This document shows positions 22,190 through 33,351 of a DNA stretch of 64,000 nt, piece after piece. The notes beneath the pieces are model-generated. The model worked only from the letters and a program-made list of their open reading frames with translations. It had not been told where the DNA came from and did not search any database. Numbering within the stretch: the first letter of the stretch is position 1; every line of letters begins with the position of its first letter. The DNA lies in assembly GCA_026008535.1 (NCBI GenBank), contig BRKX01000007.1, forward strand, positions 55,479,001 through 55,543,000, in the 5' to 3' direction. A program made the position numbers and the translations under genes. Source of the DNA: Perilla frutescens (lineage: Eukaryota > Streptophyta > Magnoliopsida > Lamiales > Lamiaceae).

Positions 22190-23180
22190 ATAATTTGAGA
22201 ATTTGGATAATTCTTCCTTATTCTGCTTGGTGGATCTCTCTTTGGTTCACTTTTAGCAGTGATAAGCTATTCATCTTCATTGTCTGATGTGCAAGTTGAA
22301 GTTGGTGACTTGATGAGAACTTTGTCACTTGAAGGAACATTGTCTTCAACATTGTCTGAAGACTTGTCTTTAACATCATGTTCAGACTTCTCACTTGACA
22401 TTACCTCGGTTTCAAGAAGATACTCCACTTCATCCTCTTCAAATTTCGAATTTGCATCAAACTTTCCTAAGTGATCCCTATCATTAAGGATATAACATAC
22501 ACATCCAAAGACATGAAAATATTTCAGATTTGGCTTTTTGTTCTTTAGGAGTTCATAGGGAGTTTCTTTTCTGCCAAGACGAAGAATCACTCTATTTCCA
22601 ATGTGACAGGCAATGTTAACAGCTTCAGCCCAAAGTTTTTAGACAAACGTTGAGCCTGTAACATTGCTCTTGACATATCCTGAAGAGTACGATTCTTCCT
22701 TTCAACCACACCCTTTTATTGAGGAGTTTTCGGTGCGGAGTACTCATGGATAATGCCTTTCTTGTCACACAAATCATCGAACATCGAGTTTTCAAATTTA
22801 AACCCATTGTCAGTTTTTACATATTTGATGTTAGTCTCATACTGACGAGACACTGATCTGCAGAACTTTTTGAACATCATAAAAGCTTCAGATTTTTCTT
22901 AAAGAAATTCAACCCATGTGAATCGAGAAAAATCATCTATTATAACAAGAATAAATCTTTTCCCACTCATGCTTTTTGTATCAACATGACCCATTATGTC
23001 CATGTGAATCAAATCAAAACATTTAGTGGTCTGACATTCAGTAAGACTTTTATGAGGAGGTCTTACTTGTTTGCCCTTTTGACATTTTCCACACGCGACA
23101 TTGAGATTAATCTTTACTGGAGAAATTCCTCTAACAGCATCAGCATTAACAGACACATTAACAGACACATTGCATTTCAC
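22190..23180 (-). pseudogene. Integrase of SIRE-A
   Basis: 23180-22899 contains the GAG-pre-integrase end and start of the core (CGKCQKGKQVRPPHKS, FDLIHMDIMGHVD, FILVIIDDFSRFTWVEFL), including the first catalytic Asp (HMDIMG). 22800-22630 covers LNLKTRCSMICVTR in shifted frames and the Glu region, then 22590-22267 gives RKETPYELLKNKKPNLKYFHVFGCVCYILND and an acidic tail. At least one stop and two frameshifts. Confidence 0.7.
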
Positions 23181-23844
23181 ATGTCTTCAGGCTTTGGAAG
23201 CTCACATGTCTAAGTTTTTGATGTACAAGGTGTGTGTCAACATTAACAGACACATTGCATTTCACATTCTTCTCTGCATGATAACAGCTATCTACTGCAT
23301 GACTACCGAACATGATACATTTATCATTACTGTCAAACACTTCACATGTGTCTTTGTTAAACCTGGCATGCATTCCGTCATCACATAGTTGACTAATGCT
23401 TATCAAATTTCCTGTCAGACCTTCAACATGAAGCACATTACGTAACTTAGAGAAGTTTTTCACATTCAAGGTTCTCTTACCAACAATATTACCTTGTGCT
23501 CCTCCTCCATAGCTTACTTTTCCTTCACTTGAGGAGGAATACACATCAAGAAACTTGGGATTGCCTGTCATATGATGTGAGCAACCACTATCAAAATACC
23601 ATGTACCTGCAATCTTGGCTTTCAAAGAGGTGTAAACCACATTGCAAAAGACTTTGGCTTTTTTGGATCTCTTCTTCTTCTTATTGAGATTGGGAGGTGT
23701 TTCCACAGTGATCTTCCCTGTTGCTATATCATCATGATACTTGAAGCAATAAGGTTTGATGTGTCTAGGTTCTTGATAGTAATGACAAATATATTTTTTT
23801 GTTTTTGTTTTGTCATCAACATTCTGCTTGACATCGGTATTCAC
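23158..23844 (-). pseudogene. Zinc knuckle and protease of SIRE-A
   Basis: A 228-codon frame. Residues 20-33 are a CCHC knuckle in which the second Cys is Tyr (CHYYQEPRHIKPYC; family CX2CX4HX4C), a G to A change that should abolish zinc binding. Residues 81-95 carry the Copia protease site (TWYFDSGCSHHMTGN). The frame then enters the pre-integrase (LRNVLHVEGLTGNLISISQLCDDG, HQKLRHVSFQSL). Near 23140-23250 a short stretch encoding the VSVNV/VNVD motif is duplicated, causing a frame change. Confidence 0.75.
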
Positions 23845-24036
23845 ATTGTCTGGAGAACTTCACTTGACACCATTTTTCACACTTTTTGGAACACCCTTCC
23901 AGCTTTCACCTTTCACAAATTTTACAAAGTTGTTAGAAACAGACATAGATGAACTAGAGGCATAGCCCAAACCTACTCAGGTGGTTTGTCCCAATGTCAG
24001 AACATCATTTAAAGTTGATGTTCCCCGATTAAGTTG

Positions 24037-24735
24037 TCAAAAGATTTTCAATGCATCATCAACTTCTTTCTTCAACTTGTTCATCTCAGCATCATTTCTA
24101 GTAAGACGAATCACCAGATCCATCACTCTACGTCTTAGAATCTGATTTTCTTCCATGAGAATTCCAAATTCTTTTGATAGTTTAGTCCATTGGACACAAA
24201 CTTCATCCACAACATTGTGTACGTGTCGAAGAGCTTCCTTGAGATTGATATCGGACTGATCTTCTTCGACCTGAGATACTTCAGAAGTGTTGCAAAATTC
24301 ATCCAGTAGTGTCATCTCATACCAATTTGTGGTATTTGGAGGGATGTTAGCAATTTCTTGTGTAACATCGGCTGAGACATTACTCGGAACATTTGGTGTC
24401 TCACTGTCAAGATTAAGATCGTAGTCGAAATCAACTTCATCAATGTCAGTCAATACATCTATCATCTCATCAATATCTTCATTGACTTTGACAAACAAAA
24501 CTGTTTGCTTTTTTGCTTCCTCGTCTTCGGATTCATCACTTACCATGCATGGTAAGCCGATGTGTAGTTGTATACCATTTTAAAACATGGAAAATCCATT
24601 GAAACAAAAATGACGTTCAATGCCCTAGAATTGAAGTTAGAAATTATTCTATCATTATTAGTCCACTAAGTTTCTGGAGTAAGGATGAAATTTCCATCTG
24701 GTCCCTTCATCATCAGAGGAGTCCAAGCTTCAATT
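24037..24735 (-). pseudogene. gag fragments of SIRE-A
   Basis: 24546-24037 is an acidic, coiled-coil-rich gag part (SDESEDEEAKKQTVLFV, TTNWYEMTLLDEFC, MEENQILRRRVMDLVIRL). 24735-24556 is a gag N-terminal piece (GPDGNFILTPE, IISNFNSRALN) with a stop. The zinc-knuckle and central gag that lie between these in SIRE-B are deleted, with the junction near 24550. Confidence 0.65.
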
Positions 24736-24749
24736 ACGAACATCGAATG

Positions 24750-24823
24750 TTATAGACAATGTTGTAGGGATTCAGTATGACATCATGTTCAACATGGAAC
24801 TCAATGTCATACATCACATTATA
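24750..24823 (-). repeat. 5' LTR remnant of SIRE-A
   Basis: Repeats the last 70 bp of the 3' LTR (TTCAGTATGACATCATG through ACATCACATT). PBS and about 1 kb of LTR are deleted. Confidence 0.7.
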
Positions 24824-25004
24824 ATAATATTTATAAAAATAGCATAAATACATGTTACCTTGGAGTCGGAGTTGAGAAGCGGTCATGAACCACATATTCT
24901 CCCAATTTCAAAATCATGAACAAATACATCACAGCAAAACTTGAATATACCATTTAACAAAAGATGCAAGTCTACAAGAGTGTAAATCTGGCTCTGATAC
25001 CACT
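24824..25004 (-). other. Leader and PBS of the chromovirus
   Basis: A short AT-rich leader. TGGCTCTGATACCACT at 24989-25004 is the complement of AGTGGTATCAGAGCCA, the initiator tRNA-Met PBS, two bases from the LTR. Confidence 0.8.
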
Positions 25005-25006
25005 TC

Positions 25007-26105
25007 TGTAACGCCCCAATTCCTAGTGAATAGGAACGCTACTAAAAATCCATTTCTTCATATCAATTATTTTAAAATATAATGCGGAAGCTAGAAAGTA
25101 ATAAAAAATTAAAAGTAAAAAATAAAATAAAAATATCTATCTATATTTATATGTCATAATGGAGTGGAAGAGAACTTGCCTAACCTGCCTAATAGATGTC
25201 ATATATATTAAGAGCAATTTTGAAAATTAGAATTCATATACTAATTCATAGTCCTTCGACAAATTTTGCAAAATGAAATATATACATCCTAGCTGGGTTA
25301 CAACCTATCACAACATAAAGTATGCAAAAGCATGATACTTGGGTCATAGCCCACATACTCAAATACGTGGCTTAGTCCTCATTAAATACATATATCCAAA
25401 GTCCAAAAGATTGGGTCACAACCCACCATAATAATCAATGTTTGTCAAATAATCCAAAATATGATCGAGATAAATTAGTAATAGCAAAAGTTATAAACGT
25501 ATGTAATTAGGAAAAACATAATGGTCACTTCCCCACCCGCTTCACCTCTGGACTCCTTAACCTGTAAAACATTAAAATAAATAGGGCATGAGCATGTAAA
25601 CATATTCAGTGGGTGTGTACACTGCAACAACTATAACCAATTGTGTAATGCATCATACAAATGAACACATAAACTTAGCTGATACAGTGAGACTAGCCTC
25701 GGTCCCTCATGGACCTGACCCCTTGTGGGCCTACCTCTTGTGGGCAATCAACTCCCTCGACCTCTTGTGGATCGTGAACCCCTTGTGGGCCACATTAGTT
25801 CATAGGCATGATACACGACACAATAATGATTATAACCATGTAACCACTATGCTTATAGATATAAGTAAACCCCACCTCGAATGATGATCAAAGCGAACCT
25901 CTTAAAGCTTCAAGTTGTTGTTCGTCTTCAAGCTCCAATCGTGCCACTCCTTTCTTAGGAGAAAACCGACGGGAGGGAGATTTAGAGCTTGTGTGTGTAT
26001 GTGTGAGATAGCTTACTCTTTTTTATTTCCAAGGAGTTGGAGAGAGGAGAAGAGAGAGAGAGATCGAAAGAGAGAGATGGAGAGGAGTGTATGTATTTTT
26101 ATTTT

Positions 26106-26148
<43 letters not shown>

Positions 26149-26528
26149 CTAGAGTATTTGAGAAAGATATATATATATATATAATGTGCATATCTATTAT
26201 TTCAATTTGATAAAATATCTATGAAATTAATATTTTAATTTTCTACCCACTCATTCCATTCCCCCTTTTTTTTTACTAAATGTAGTGAAATATCTACTAC
26301 TATTATTTTTATCTAATTCAAACTTTTGATTCCCTAATATTTAATTTATTAAATTCCATTCGCATAGGCTTGATGCTTGTTTAATTAAAAATCTCAGATT
26401 CTATATTTTATAATTTATGATATTACTTTATGTCAGGGCGCATCGTAGCTCAAGTGCCGGACAACTTGTAAACATTTAAATCAAAAGCAACAAATATCAC
26501 AAATAAATAATTTAATTTACAAAATAAT
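25007..26528 (-). repeat. 5' LTR of the chromovirus
   Basis: Starts TGTAACGCCCCAATTCC and runs 1.5 kb. A short-period repeat of CCTCTTGTGGGCC lies at about 25718-25800. 25877-26528 matches the 3' LTR. The last ~36 bp (through GGGGTATTACA in the partner) are missing, where SIRE-B sequence begins. Confidence 0.75.
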
Positions 26529-27830
26529 ATAGTTCTTGAAGAGACGCAACTTGATTTTCCTCGGGAGGATCCACATCATCATATTTTGTATCCGAAACAT
26601 GACTGAATTCTTTCAACAAAGTCATCTCATACCAATTTGTTGTGTTGGGAGAGATTTCAGCAACTTTATCTTCAACATCAGGTACCACTTCGTCTTCAAC
26701 TTAACTGTCTTTAACATTGAACTCATTAAGCTCATCAAGGTCGTCCAGAGCATCAATAATCTGATCATCTTCTTCTTCGACATTGACAAACAAAACTTTT
26801 TGATCTACATATTTTTCTTCATCGGAGTCATCACTTAGGACAACATTGAAGTTGCTCATTTATCTTCTTTGTGCAGTTGGACACTCATTGGAATAATGTC
26901 CATAGCCTGAACATGCTCTGCACTGAACTGAGTCAATGCTATTCTAAGAGTTAACCACTTATTTTCTCGAAGTTGATCTTTTCAAGCTCGATGGAGAGGG
27001 GGAAGATGAATCAAATAAACATCGAGGTTTGATGTTTGATGTGTTTTTCTTCATAGATCGTACAAGAGAATTGAATTTTTTAGTTAACAGTGCAACACTC
27101 AAGTGATCATCTTCGTGTATTTCCTGAAGACTGTCAACATCATCTTGGAAATTGGTTGACACAGTCGTCGTCTGAAGAGCAATTCCCTTTGAGCTTGAGT
27201 TTGACTTTTGATTTTGAAGATTCAACTCGAATGTTAGCAGGATGCTTCCTCTATTGCTGAGATTTTCATGTTGAATCTCTACGAGAGTGTGCGAAGTAGT
27301 TTGTTAAACATCCTAATGTGGTGGATTCATTAGAGATCTCACACAATCTTTCAGAATAAGAAAAAATTATTTATTCTTCAAGCATTCGAAGAGTTTCAAA
27401 CTTCGATGTTAGAAGTCTCAATTTAGTCTGCCGAATACTAGCAGACCCTTCACAATGTTCCTGAAGAATGGTCCATGTTTGATGTGCAGTAACACAGTTA
27501 CACACCATCTTGAAACATGGAACATCAACTGAAACAAAAATAGCGTTCAAGGCTCGAGAGTTAAAATTGGAAATGATTCTCTCATCCGCCGTCCATTATG
27601 TTTCTGGGGTTAACACAAAATTACCATCAGGACCTTCCATCCTTGGTGGTATCCATGGTTCAATAATTGCCATCAATGCTCTTTCATCGATAGACTTTAT
27701 GTATCTTCATTCGAGAACATGGCATAGTTTCTGCCATTGCCATCAAGGGCATGAAGGCGACATTGACTGATTTGAATATCCATCATGAACTTCAAGCAAC
27801 ACCGGATCGAGTACTTAGTGTGTCAAGTAC
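26529..27830 (-). pseudogene. gag of SIRE-B
   Basis: Reads, from 27770 down: GPDGNFVLTPETYW, RIISNFNSRALNAIFVSVD, VTAHQTWTILQEHCEG, TKLRLLTSKFETLRMLEE, then a Ser-rich linker (26959-27225), a normal CCHC knuckle (CRACSGYGHYSNEC, near 26905) and an acidic part (DDSDEEKYVDQKVLFVNV). Frameshifts and stops separate the pieces. This is the best guide to what SIRE-A lost. Confidence 0.65.
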
Positions 27831-27847
27831 TGGCTCTTGATGCCACT
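27831..27847 (-). other. PBS of SIRE-B
   Basis: TGGCTCTTGATGCCACT, complement of a tRNA-Met-type PBS with two changes, adjacent to the LTR. Confidence 0.75.
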
Positions 27848-28902
27848 TGTTAGAATTTGTTGCCTGAAAAATTGTGAATTTCGAATGTAAAAAACAAAGT
27901 TGTAAGTAATGTTGAAGCTAGTGTTTCCACTATGCCTTCAACATGCAGCGAAAGAATAAAAATTACTTTGTACAAAATGTGTTTTAAATCACACTCCTTA
28001 CGGTGTGTGATTGCCTCAGGGCGAAATTCACTATCATAAGTGAAAAACAAAAACAATACAAGTGTTGTATCGGTTCACTCCCTTGATAACATTGCATACA
28101 GCATACAAAATATCTATTATAGCTTCACTCACTTTAACAATTTCTCGAACAAGCACTATCTATACATATAGATAGAAACTACACGTCAATCTAAATCCTA
28201 GACTCACAATATTTGACTATCTAACCTACACACACAACAGAAACTAATTTTCAGTTGATTGGGATGCTAAACAGATGTCGGAGAGGATGTCTTGGATTTT
28301 CGAGACGACACTAGATGCAAGATTCAGAGCTTCTCACAAACTACGGTGATAACTTGCTTGCACAAATAATTTTAAGGTCTAAGGAGACCTTAAATATTTC
28401 CTCCATCTTGCCTTAGCAGTTGCTCCACTATCACAAGAGATGTGGACTTGAATCAACTGCATTCTACTTCCCATTGCTGTAGTGGACTTGAGATAATTGC
28501 CTTCTGTATTGCGAAACACACGTTCTTCAACATCGTATAATGGTGGCAGTTACCTCAGTGACCCACGATCTCCCGCAACGGTTAGTGTTTAAGATAGAGT
28601 GGGAACATGACGTCCCCTATAAATTCGGAATTGGTTTTGAACAAATCAAAATCAAATATTATCCAATTCAGAATAAAATAAGCAATAAATGCCTAAATAC
28701 GTGGAAAATAAAATGTGACATGAATCACAAAATAATAAGATTAATTTAAAATAAATTAATCCTAAATAATAGGAAATGATAAGGTTAGCTTTCAGAGAGT
28801 TGTACTCCATGTCACGAGAATGACCAAATACATCTGATACGACATTGATTTCATGTTATCAAACGAAGTGATAACATCATCTGAAACACATCATTCTTAA
28901 CA
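27848..28902 (-). repeat. 5' LTR of SIRE-B
   Basis: 1055 bp, starts TGTTAGAATTTG, ends CATTCTTAACA. Related to the LTR piece at 46838-47286 and to 16870-17881. It is the nearest element to the MAPKKK gene. Confidence 0.8.
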
Positions 28903-29146
28903 GATAGATATCTTAATTTTGTGAAAATTTTTAAAAAATTAATTGAAATGAAACGGAGGTGGGAGTATATATAATAATATATTTATGAAAACCACCTCAT
29001 TTCGAAGAAAAATATGTTTTATGCAATGTTGACTATTTTGAAACGAGGGTGTTACATCCCTGAATCTATGTCCCCTATATTTGCTGCTTAAATTCGAATT
29101 AAGTACACACTTTTATGTCTGTAGTTTAATTTGGTGATGAGATAGT
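28903..29146 (+). promoter_or_regulatory. Upstream region of the MAPKKK gene
   Basis: Only 244 bp separate the SIRE-B LTR from the start codon. It holds the MITE end, an AT-rich run TATATATAATAATATATTT (about 28965-28983) that could act as a TATA region, and a presumed 5' UTR. The transcription start cannot be fixed from sequence. Confidence 0.4.
28939..28967. repeat. Stowaway-like MITE end
   Basis: TTAATTGAAATGAAACGGAGG followed by TGGGAGTA closely resembles the right terminal repeat of plant Stowaway MITEs (…ACGGAGGGAGTA). The left end is not seen; it would lie on the far, lost side of SIRE-B. Fragment only. Confidence 0.4.
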
Positions 29147-32100
29147 ATGCCTTCTCTTTGGAGTGCACTATCTCTGTCATCGTCTTCGAGTCGTAAGCGG
29201 TCGTTGCAGGGGAAGGGCAAGAGCAAGAGCTCTAACGATATCTTGAACAATTCTGCGACTAGTAATGATCAGAAGAGAAAGCTGCTGACTCGACAGAGGA
29301 AGTTGAGGCATGTCACTGATGATGAAGTCGGCGTCAACTCCACTTCTACTGCGGTCATCGAAGAGAGATCTCAGTCCTGGCCCGTTTCTCCGGTTTCTGG
29401 TTCGGTTCCCGCGTCTGGTGCCCCAACTCCTCACCACGCCGCCTACGTTGACCACTGGTCCAAGTCGGTGGTGCCGCAGCCGCTGCCTCGCCCTGAAATG
29501 AATAATCAGCTCCCCCAGAATGATAGTCCCAGAAGGTTTGATTTTCTGATTTCACTATTTAATTTGCTTAAAACGAAATCAAATTTTCAGTTGACTCGAC
29601 CGATATCAAATGCTTCTATTAGAAATGTTAAGGCCGTAAGGCCCACAATCAAATCGATTTTTTTAGAGATGTTATCATTTATGTATGTGACGCTGTATGT
29701 CTTAGAACCGAGTTCAACTCCAGATGGAAGATCACAGCTGACAAGTATGTATATTAATGGTTTTCAATTGTGTAGAAATCCTTCTCCTCAAATTTATGGG
29801 AAGACAACTGATGATATTGTCCGGAGAACGTATCTATCTCCAACATACCGTCGCAGAGGATTCCCTCAAGAGCTACATGTTGATACGGCAGCATATGAGT
29901 TTGATCTGCATTTCCCTGCGAGGAGTGCACCGGGAAGTGGTTACTCGAGTCCAGTTCTTAGCCCACAAAGATATAGTACAGTGGACCTATTCCGTCCCAC
30001 ATTTCAGCTCTCATCAGCTGTAGAGTCTTCAGCTTCAGATAGAAGATCTAAGTCGTACCAAATATCACCAATGCCTACTCCTGAGCACTCACCTTTGCAT
30101 AGCCCGACGAAGCATGGGAAAACCAAAAACTCGAATGGTATCTTTGCACATTCACATAAGTCTCTCGGTGATGGTCTTGCAGCAAGGCCTGATTCTAATA
30201 ACTCCAATGTTCATCCATTGCCCCTTCCACCACCTAGTTCTTCTAGGCCATCACCTACTATGCGTCACAACATTGACAGACAAGATTTTTCATCCATTAA
30301 AGGCCAGTGGCAGAGGGGGAGACCAATAGGGCGTGGTACATATGGCAATGTTTATATTGCAACTCACCGGTATGCAAAAATGTACTCGAGGATCTTTTGC
30401 TATGTTATCTTGATTGATCCCCCTCAACTTAATGTTGTCTTTCTGATAGTGAAACTGGAGCTACATGCGCCGTGAAAGAAGTTGAGATGATACCTGATGA
30501 CCCTAAATCTGAGGAATGTATAAAGCAGTTGGAACAGGTTACTCCGAGGTCTTTAAAAAATCTTTATACTTAAAATGACACTATTTGCTTTTCTCTTACC
30601 CTTGCACTATAGTTTTATGCACTTTCTCCTCTTACATTTTCATGCCAAATAACTGATTATATGTTGCATGCTCACGTGCTCTGTTAATTTGTGGATCAGG
30701 AGATCAAATTTCTTAGAGAATTGAAGCATCAAAATATTGTACAGTACTATGGGTGTGAAATTGTAAGCAAATCTTTCGATTCAGACTTTTTCCTCTGCTC
30801 TCTCAGCCAATATCATATTTTATCCCTTTCAACAACTATAAAGAAAACAACATATTTTGTGATGCTGTCAGTCTATTTTAATGAACTGATTTCCAGAGCA
30901 TAATTCGTTGCAGGTTGAGGATCGTTTTTGCATATATTTGGAGTATGTGCATCCAGGATCAATTAATAAGTATGTCCAAGAAAACTCTGGAGCTATGACA
31001 GAAAGTATTATTCGAAATTTTACCCGCCATATTCTCTCAGGGTTGGCTTACTTGCACAGCAAAAAGACAATACACAGGTAACTTTAGCTAGTAGGAGATG
31101 CATCCTGCTTATTGAAATGAAAAGAATAAGGTACCAGCAAATCATAGCTGGAAAATTTCTTAATGGTTATGGAAAAATTGACATATTATTGGTGCTTGAA
31201 TATTTCTGAAGTAGCTGCCAAGACTAAATCTTAGTGATTCATTATATAACAGGGATATCAAAGGGGCAAATTTACTTGTCAATGCATCTGGTGTTGTCAA
31301 GCTAGCTGACTTTGGATTAGCGAAACACGTAAGCTTTCCATAGCTTTCATACTATCTTGTGTTGTATCAGGCAGTTAAATTATACTATTGAAGCTTGGAC
31401 TTTTTTTCTCAACTCTTAGCTCCGTTCATGTAGCTAAGGGGGTTGATTTTCCCTTACTTGCATGTTATTGATTTCTTTCTCTTTAAATATCTAATGACTT
31501 CAAGTCATTCTGCTTTCAAAGTTTAAGATATTTCAGTAGAGGATTCAGTTGCAAAATAACTTCAATAGCTAATAGAGGATTGTAAGATTTTATGATTCTG
31601 ATTGAGCACATCATCTTATTGGTTTGGTTCATTAACACATATTTCATTTTGAAATTGATATTTAAATATCTCACCCTATCTACATGAACTGTTACATCGC
31701 CCTTCTGTATTGTTAGTCTTGTTTTTCGCTCTCTCTGATTTTTTCTTTCTTTTTTGTCTATGGACATACAAGACGCCATTCAAATATGAGATTATGAGGA
31801 TGATAAAACTATTGAATAATTAGTTTGCACTAGAGCAGAAGCATTTTCAGTTTTAGTAATATTGTTTGACTACTTTGTACTATTATCGTACTTCTAACTG
31901 ATCTCACTAATCTGCTTCGAATTTCTTTATCCATCCAGCTCACAGGATGTGGAGTTAATCTTTCTTTGAAGGGTACTCCACATTGGATGGCTCCAGAGGT
32001 GTCTCAATCTCTCCTTTTCTAACTTGTATGTTGTGGCGGGTTAGTTAAACAAATGTCTGATTTAATTTTTGTTTTCTGCAGGTATTGCAGGCTGTAATGC

Positions 32101-32325
32101 GAAATGATGCAAATCCGGAGATAGCCTATGGTGTAGACATCTGGAGCATGGGTTGCACCATTGTTGAGATGATGACGGGAAAACCTCCTTGGGGTGATAT
32201 TAATGGGGTAGGTATCTGCGTCAATGTCCCTGATGGTTTATCTGACTGTTTGTTTGATTGTATTATGCTTCTCGTAATCCCGTAAAGATATATATAATTC
32301 AGTTACTAGATTGTGTGAAGATACT

Positions 32326-32367
<42 letters not shown>

Positions 32368-33351
32368 GTAATGGACAGAGGCAATATCAGCAACCACTAA
32401 TTAGGTGGTAACACGTTTTGGATGCCCTGAAAATTACAAAAGTTGATATCACAAGATTAAATTCCTCACACCCTATAACTGATGTTTTTTTTTTCCATTG
32501 TAAACCATGAATAGTTAATTTGATGATGATAGGTGCAAGCAATGTTTAACGTGTTGAACAAAGCACCGCCAATACCAGAAAATTTGTCTTCTGCGGGGAA
32601 GGATTTCCTTCAATGTTGCTTCCAGAGAAGACCTGAAGATCGACCTTCAGCCTGTAATCTGCTCAAGCACCCTTTCTTACACAGTTCACAAGAACATCTT
32701 TTTGCAGGTTTTGTGCAAGAATTTTCTGGACTAAAATTACACGTGAGTCTCAAAACAAGGCATCATGCTTGAACATTAATCTAATATTCTATAGCAATAT
32801 CATATTCATTCCATATTTTCCTCTGATAAGAACATCCTTTTCCATTAAAAAAAAGAAATTGGCTCAAGTCGTAGATAGTGCGTGTGGCCAGACTCGACAG
32901 AGTAAGGAGACAACGCCACTCTCATCGGTTGCAAGATTCCAGCAAGGAAAATTGCCAGTACACTGTGGGTAAGTGATTCCATCCCGTTCCTTTCACTTTT
33001 GCTGCAATTCTTAGTAGAAACAGTCTTCCATAGTTAGTCTGTTTCCCACGAAAAACTTGTTTCTTTTGCAGGGAAACGAGCCGACAATCTTGCTCAGAAT
33101 ACCCAGACTCGAATGTACTTCCCCATCACTCTCCTCGTTCTACTCTTGAAGTCCTTCCTCGTATTCCTTCAGCTGAGTTGAATCGATGTTCAAACAGTAA
33201 TAGCCCTTCAAATGCAGAGAATAACGCCCTCCTCGGAGTTGCGAACAATGATATCTACAACTTCTCCTGTAAGGGGAACCTCACTCTATTAATGCCGAAA
33301 ATGGCAGAAAGAAAAAAACATAACTGCAATGTAGAACAAGAAATAAATTAG
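29147..33351 (+). CDS. MAPKKK5: MAPKKK5-like protein kinase, 11 exons, predicted 720 aa
   Basis: A MEKK-type MAP kinase kinase kinase, a cytoplasmic Ser/Thr kinase that phosphorylates MAP2Ks in immune and developmental signalling. Proposed exons: 29147-29535, 29776-30369, 30450-30537, 30700-30762, 30914-31077, 31253-31328, 31939-31998, 32082-32207, 32533-32742, 32856-32968, 33072-33351 (TAG). All phases agree and the sum is 721 codons, close to the ~716 aa of Arabidopsis MAPKKK5. The N-terminus is Ser/Pro-rich with LTRQRKLRHVTDDEV (about 48-62) and PTPEHSPLHSPT. Kinase features in order: GRGTYGNVYIA, AVKEVEM (Lys), KQLEQEIKFL (helix C Glu), HRDIKGANLL, DFGLAKH, GTPHWMAPE, DIWSMGCTIVEMMTG. The C-terminal tail has HHSPRSTLEVLPRIP, shared with relatives. 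All catalytic residues are present. Exon 1/2 and exon 10 borders are the least certain. Confidence 0.85.
32331..32364. repeat. (GA)n microsatellite in MAPKKK intron 8
   Basis: About 16 GA dinucleotides, within the intron between exons 8 and 9; probably length-variable. Confidence 0.85.

Larger units (their letters stand above)
16870..24823 (-). mobile_element. Copia/SIRE element with third ORF (SIRE-A)
   Basis: Minus-strand element inside the chromovirus. Order in its own direction: 5' LTR remnant (24750-24823), gag pieces, zinc knuckle, protease, integrase, RT, RNase H, a third ORF, PPT and 3' LTR. Probable TSD ATAAC/ATAAT (16865-16869 and 24824-24828, one mismatch). Most of the 5' LTR, the PBS and gag segments are deleted. 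SIRE/Maximus assignment rests on the gag and pol motifs, the PPT-adjacent structure and a large ORF between RNase H and the 3' LTR, which is a known feature of that lineage. Confidence 0.8.
8656..26528 (-). mobile_element. Tekay/Del-type chromovirus (Ty3/gypsy), decayed host of two nested insertions
   Basis: Minus-strand element reconstructed from its parts: truncated 3' LTR (8656-9374), PPT, integrase with chromodomain, RNase H and RT pieces (9407-15850), a short leader (24824-24988), tRNA-Met-type PBS (24989-25004) and 5' LTR (25007-26528). A gag-only element sits inside the integrase (10365-14421) and a SIRE element sits upstream of RT (16870-24823). Gag and protease are absent or unrecognisable. 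The outer end of each LTR is truncated, so no TSD can be read. Confidence 0.75.
26529..28902 (-). mobile_element. SIRE-B, 5' end fragment (gag and 5' LTR)
   Basis: Minus-strand SIRE copy cut at 26528 by the chromovirus LTR. It retains gag to the zinc knuckle, PBS and the complete 5' LTR. Its protein overlaps the SIRE-A gag region (KVLFVNVEEE against QTVLFVKVNED), so the two are separate insertions. Confidence 0.75.

Noticed and set aside
22986..23388. Plus-strand ORFs opposite the SIRE-A integrase
   Set aside because: Antisense to strongly recognisable Copia protein; no domain of their own. The same holds for 18320-18559, 22259-22474, 42463-42835 and 43603-43954.
24989..25004. Possible tRNA gene fragment (TGGCTCTGATACCACT)
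   Set aside because: It is the complement of an LTR-element primer-binding site; no tRNA surrounds it. Same for 2508, 11457, 27831 and 45241.
29536..29775. Extra MAPKKK exon inside intron 1 (29706-29743)
   Set aside because: Using the acceptor at 29705 shifts the frame and meets a TAA at once; the remaining intron would be only about 31 bp.
32085..32285. Separate small ORFs over MAPKKK exons (also 30691-30903, 32533-32772)
   Set aside because: These are exons of one kinase gene read through into introns.
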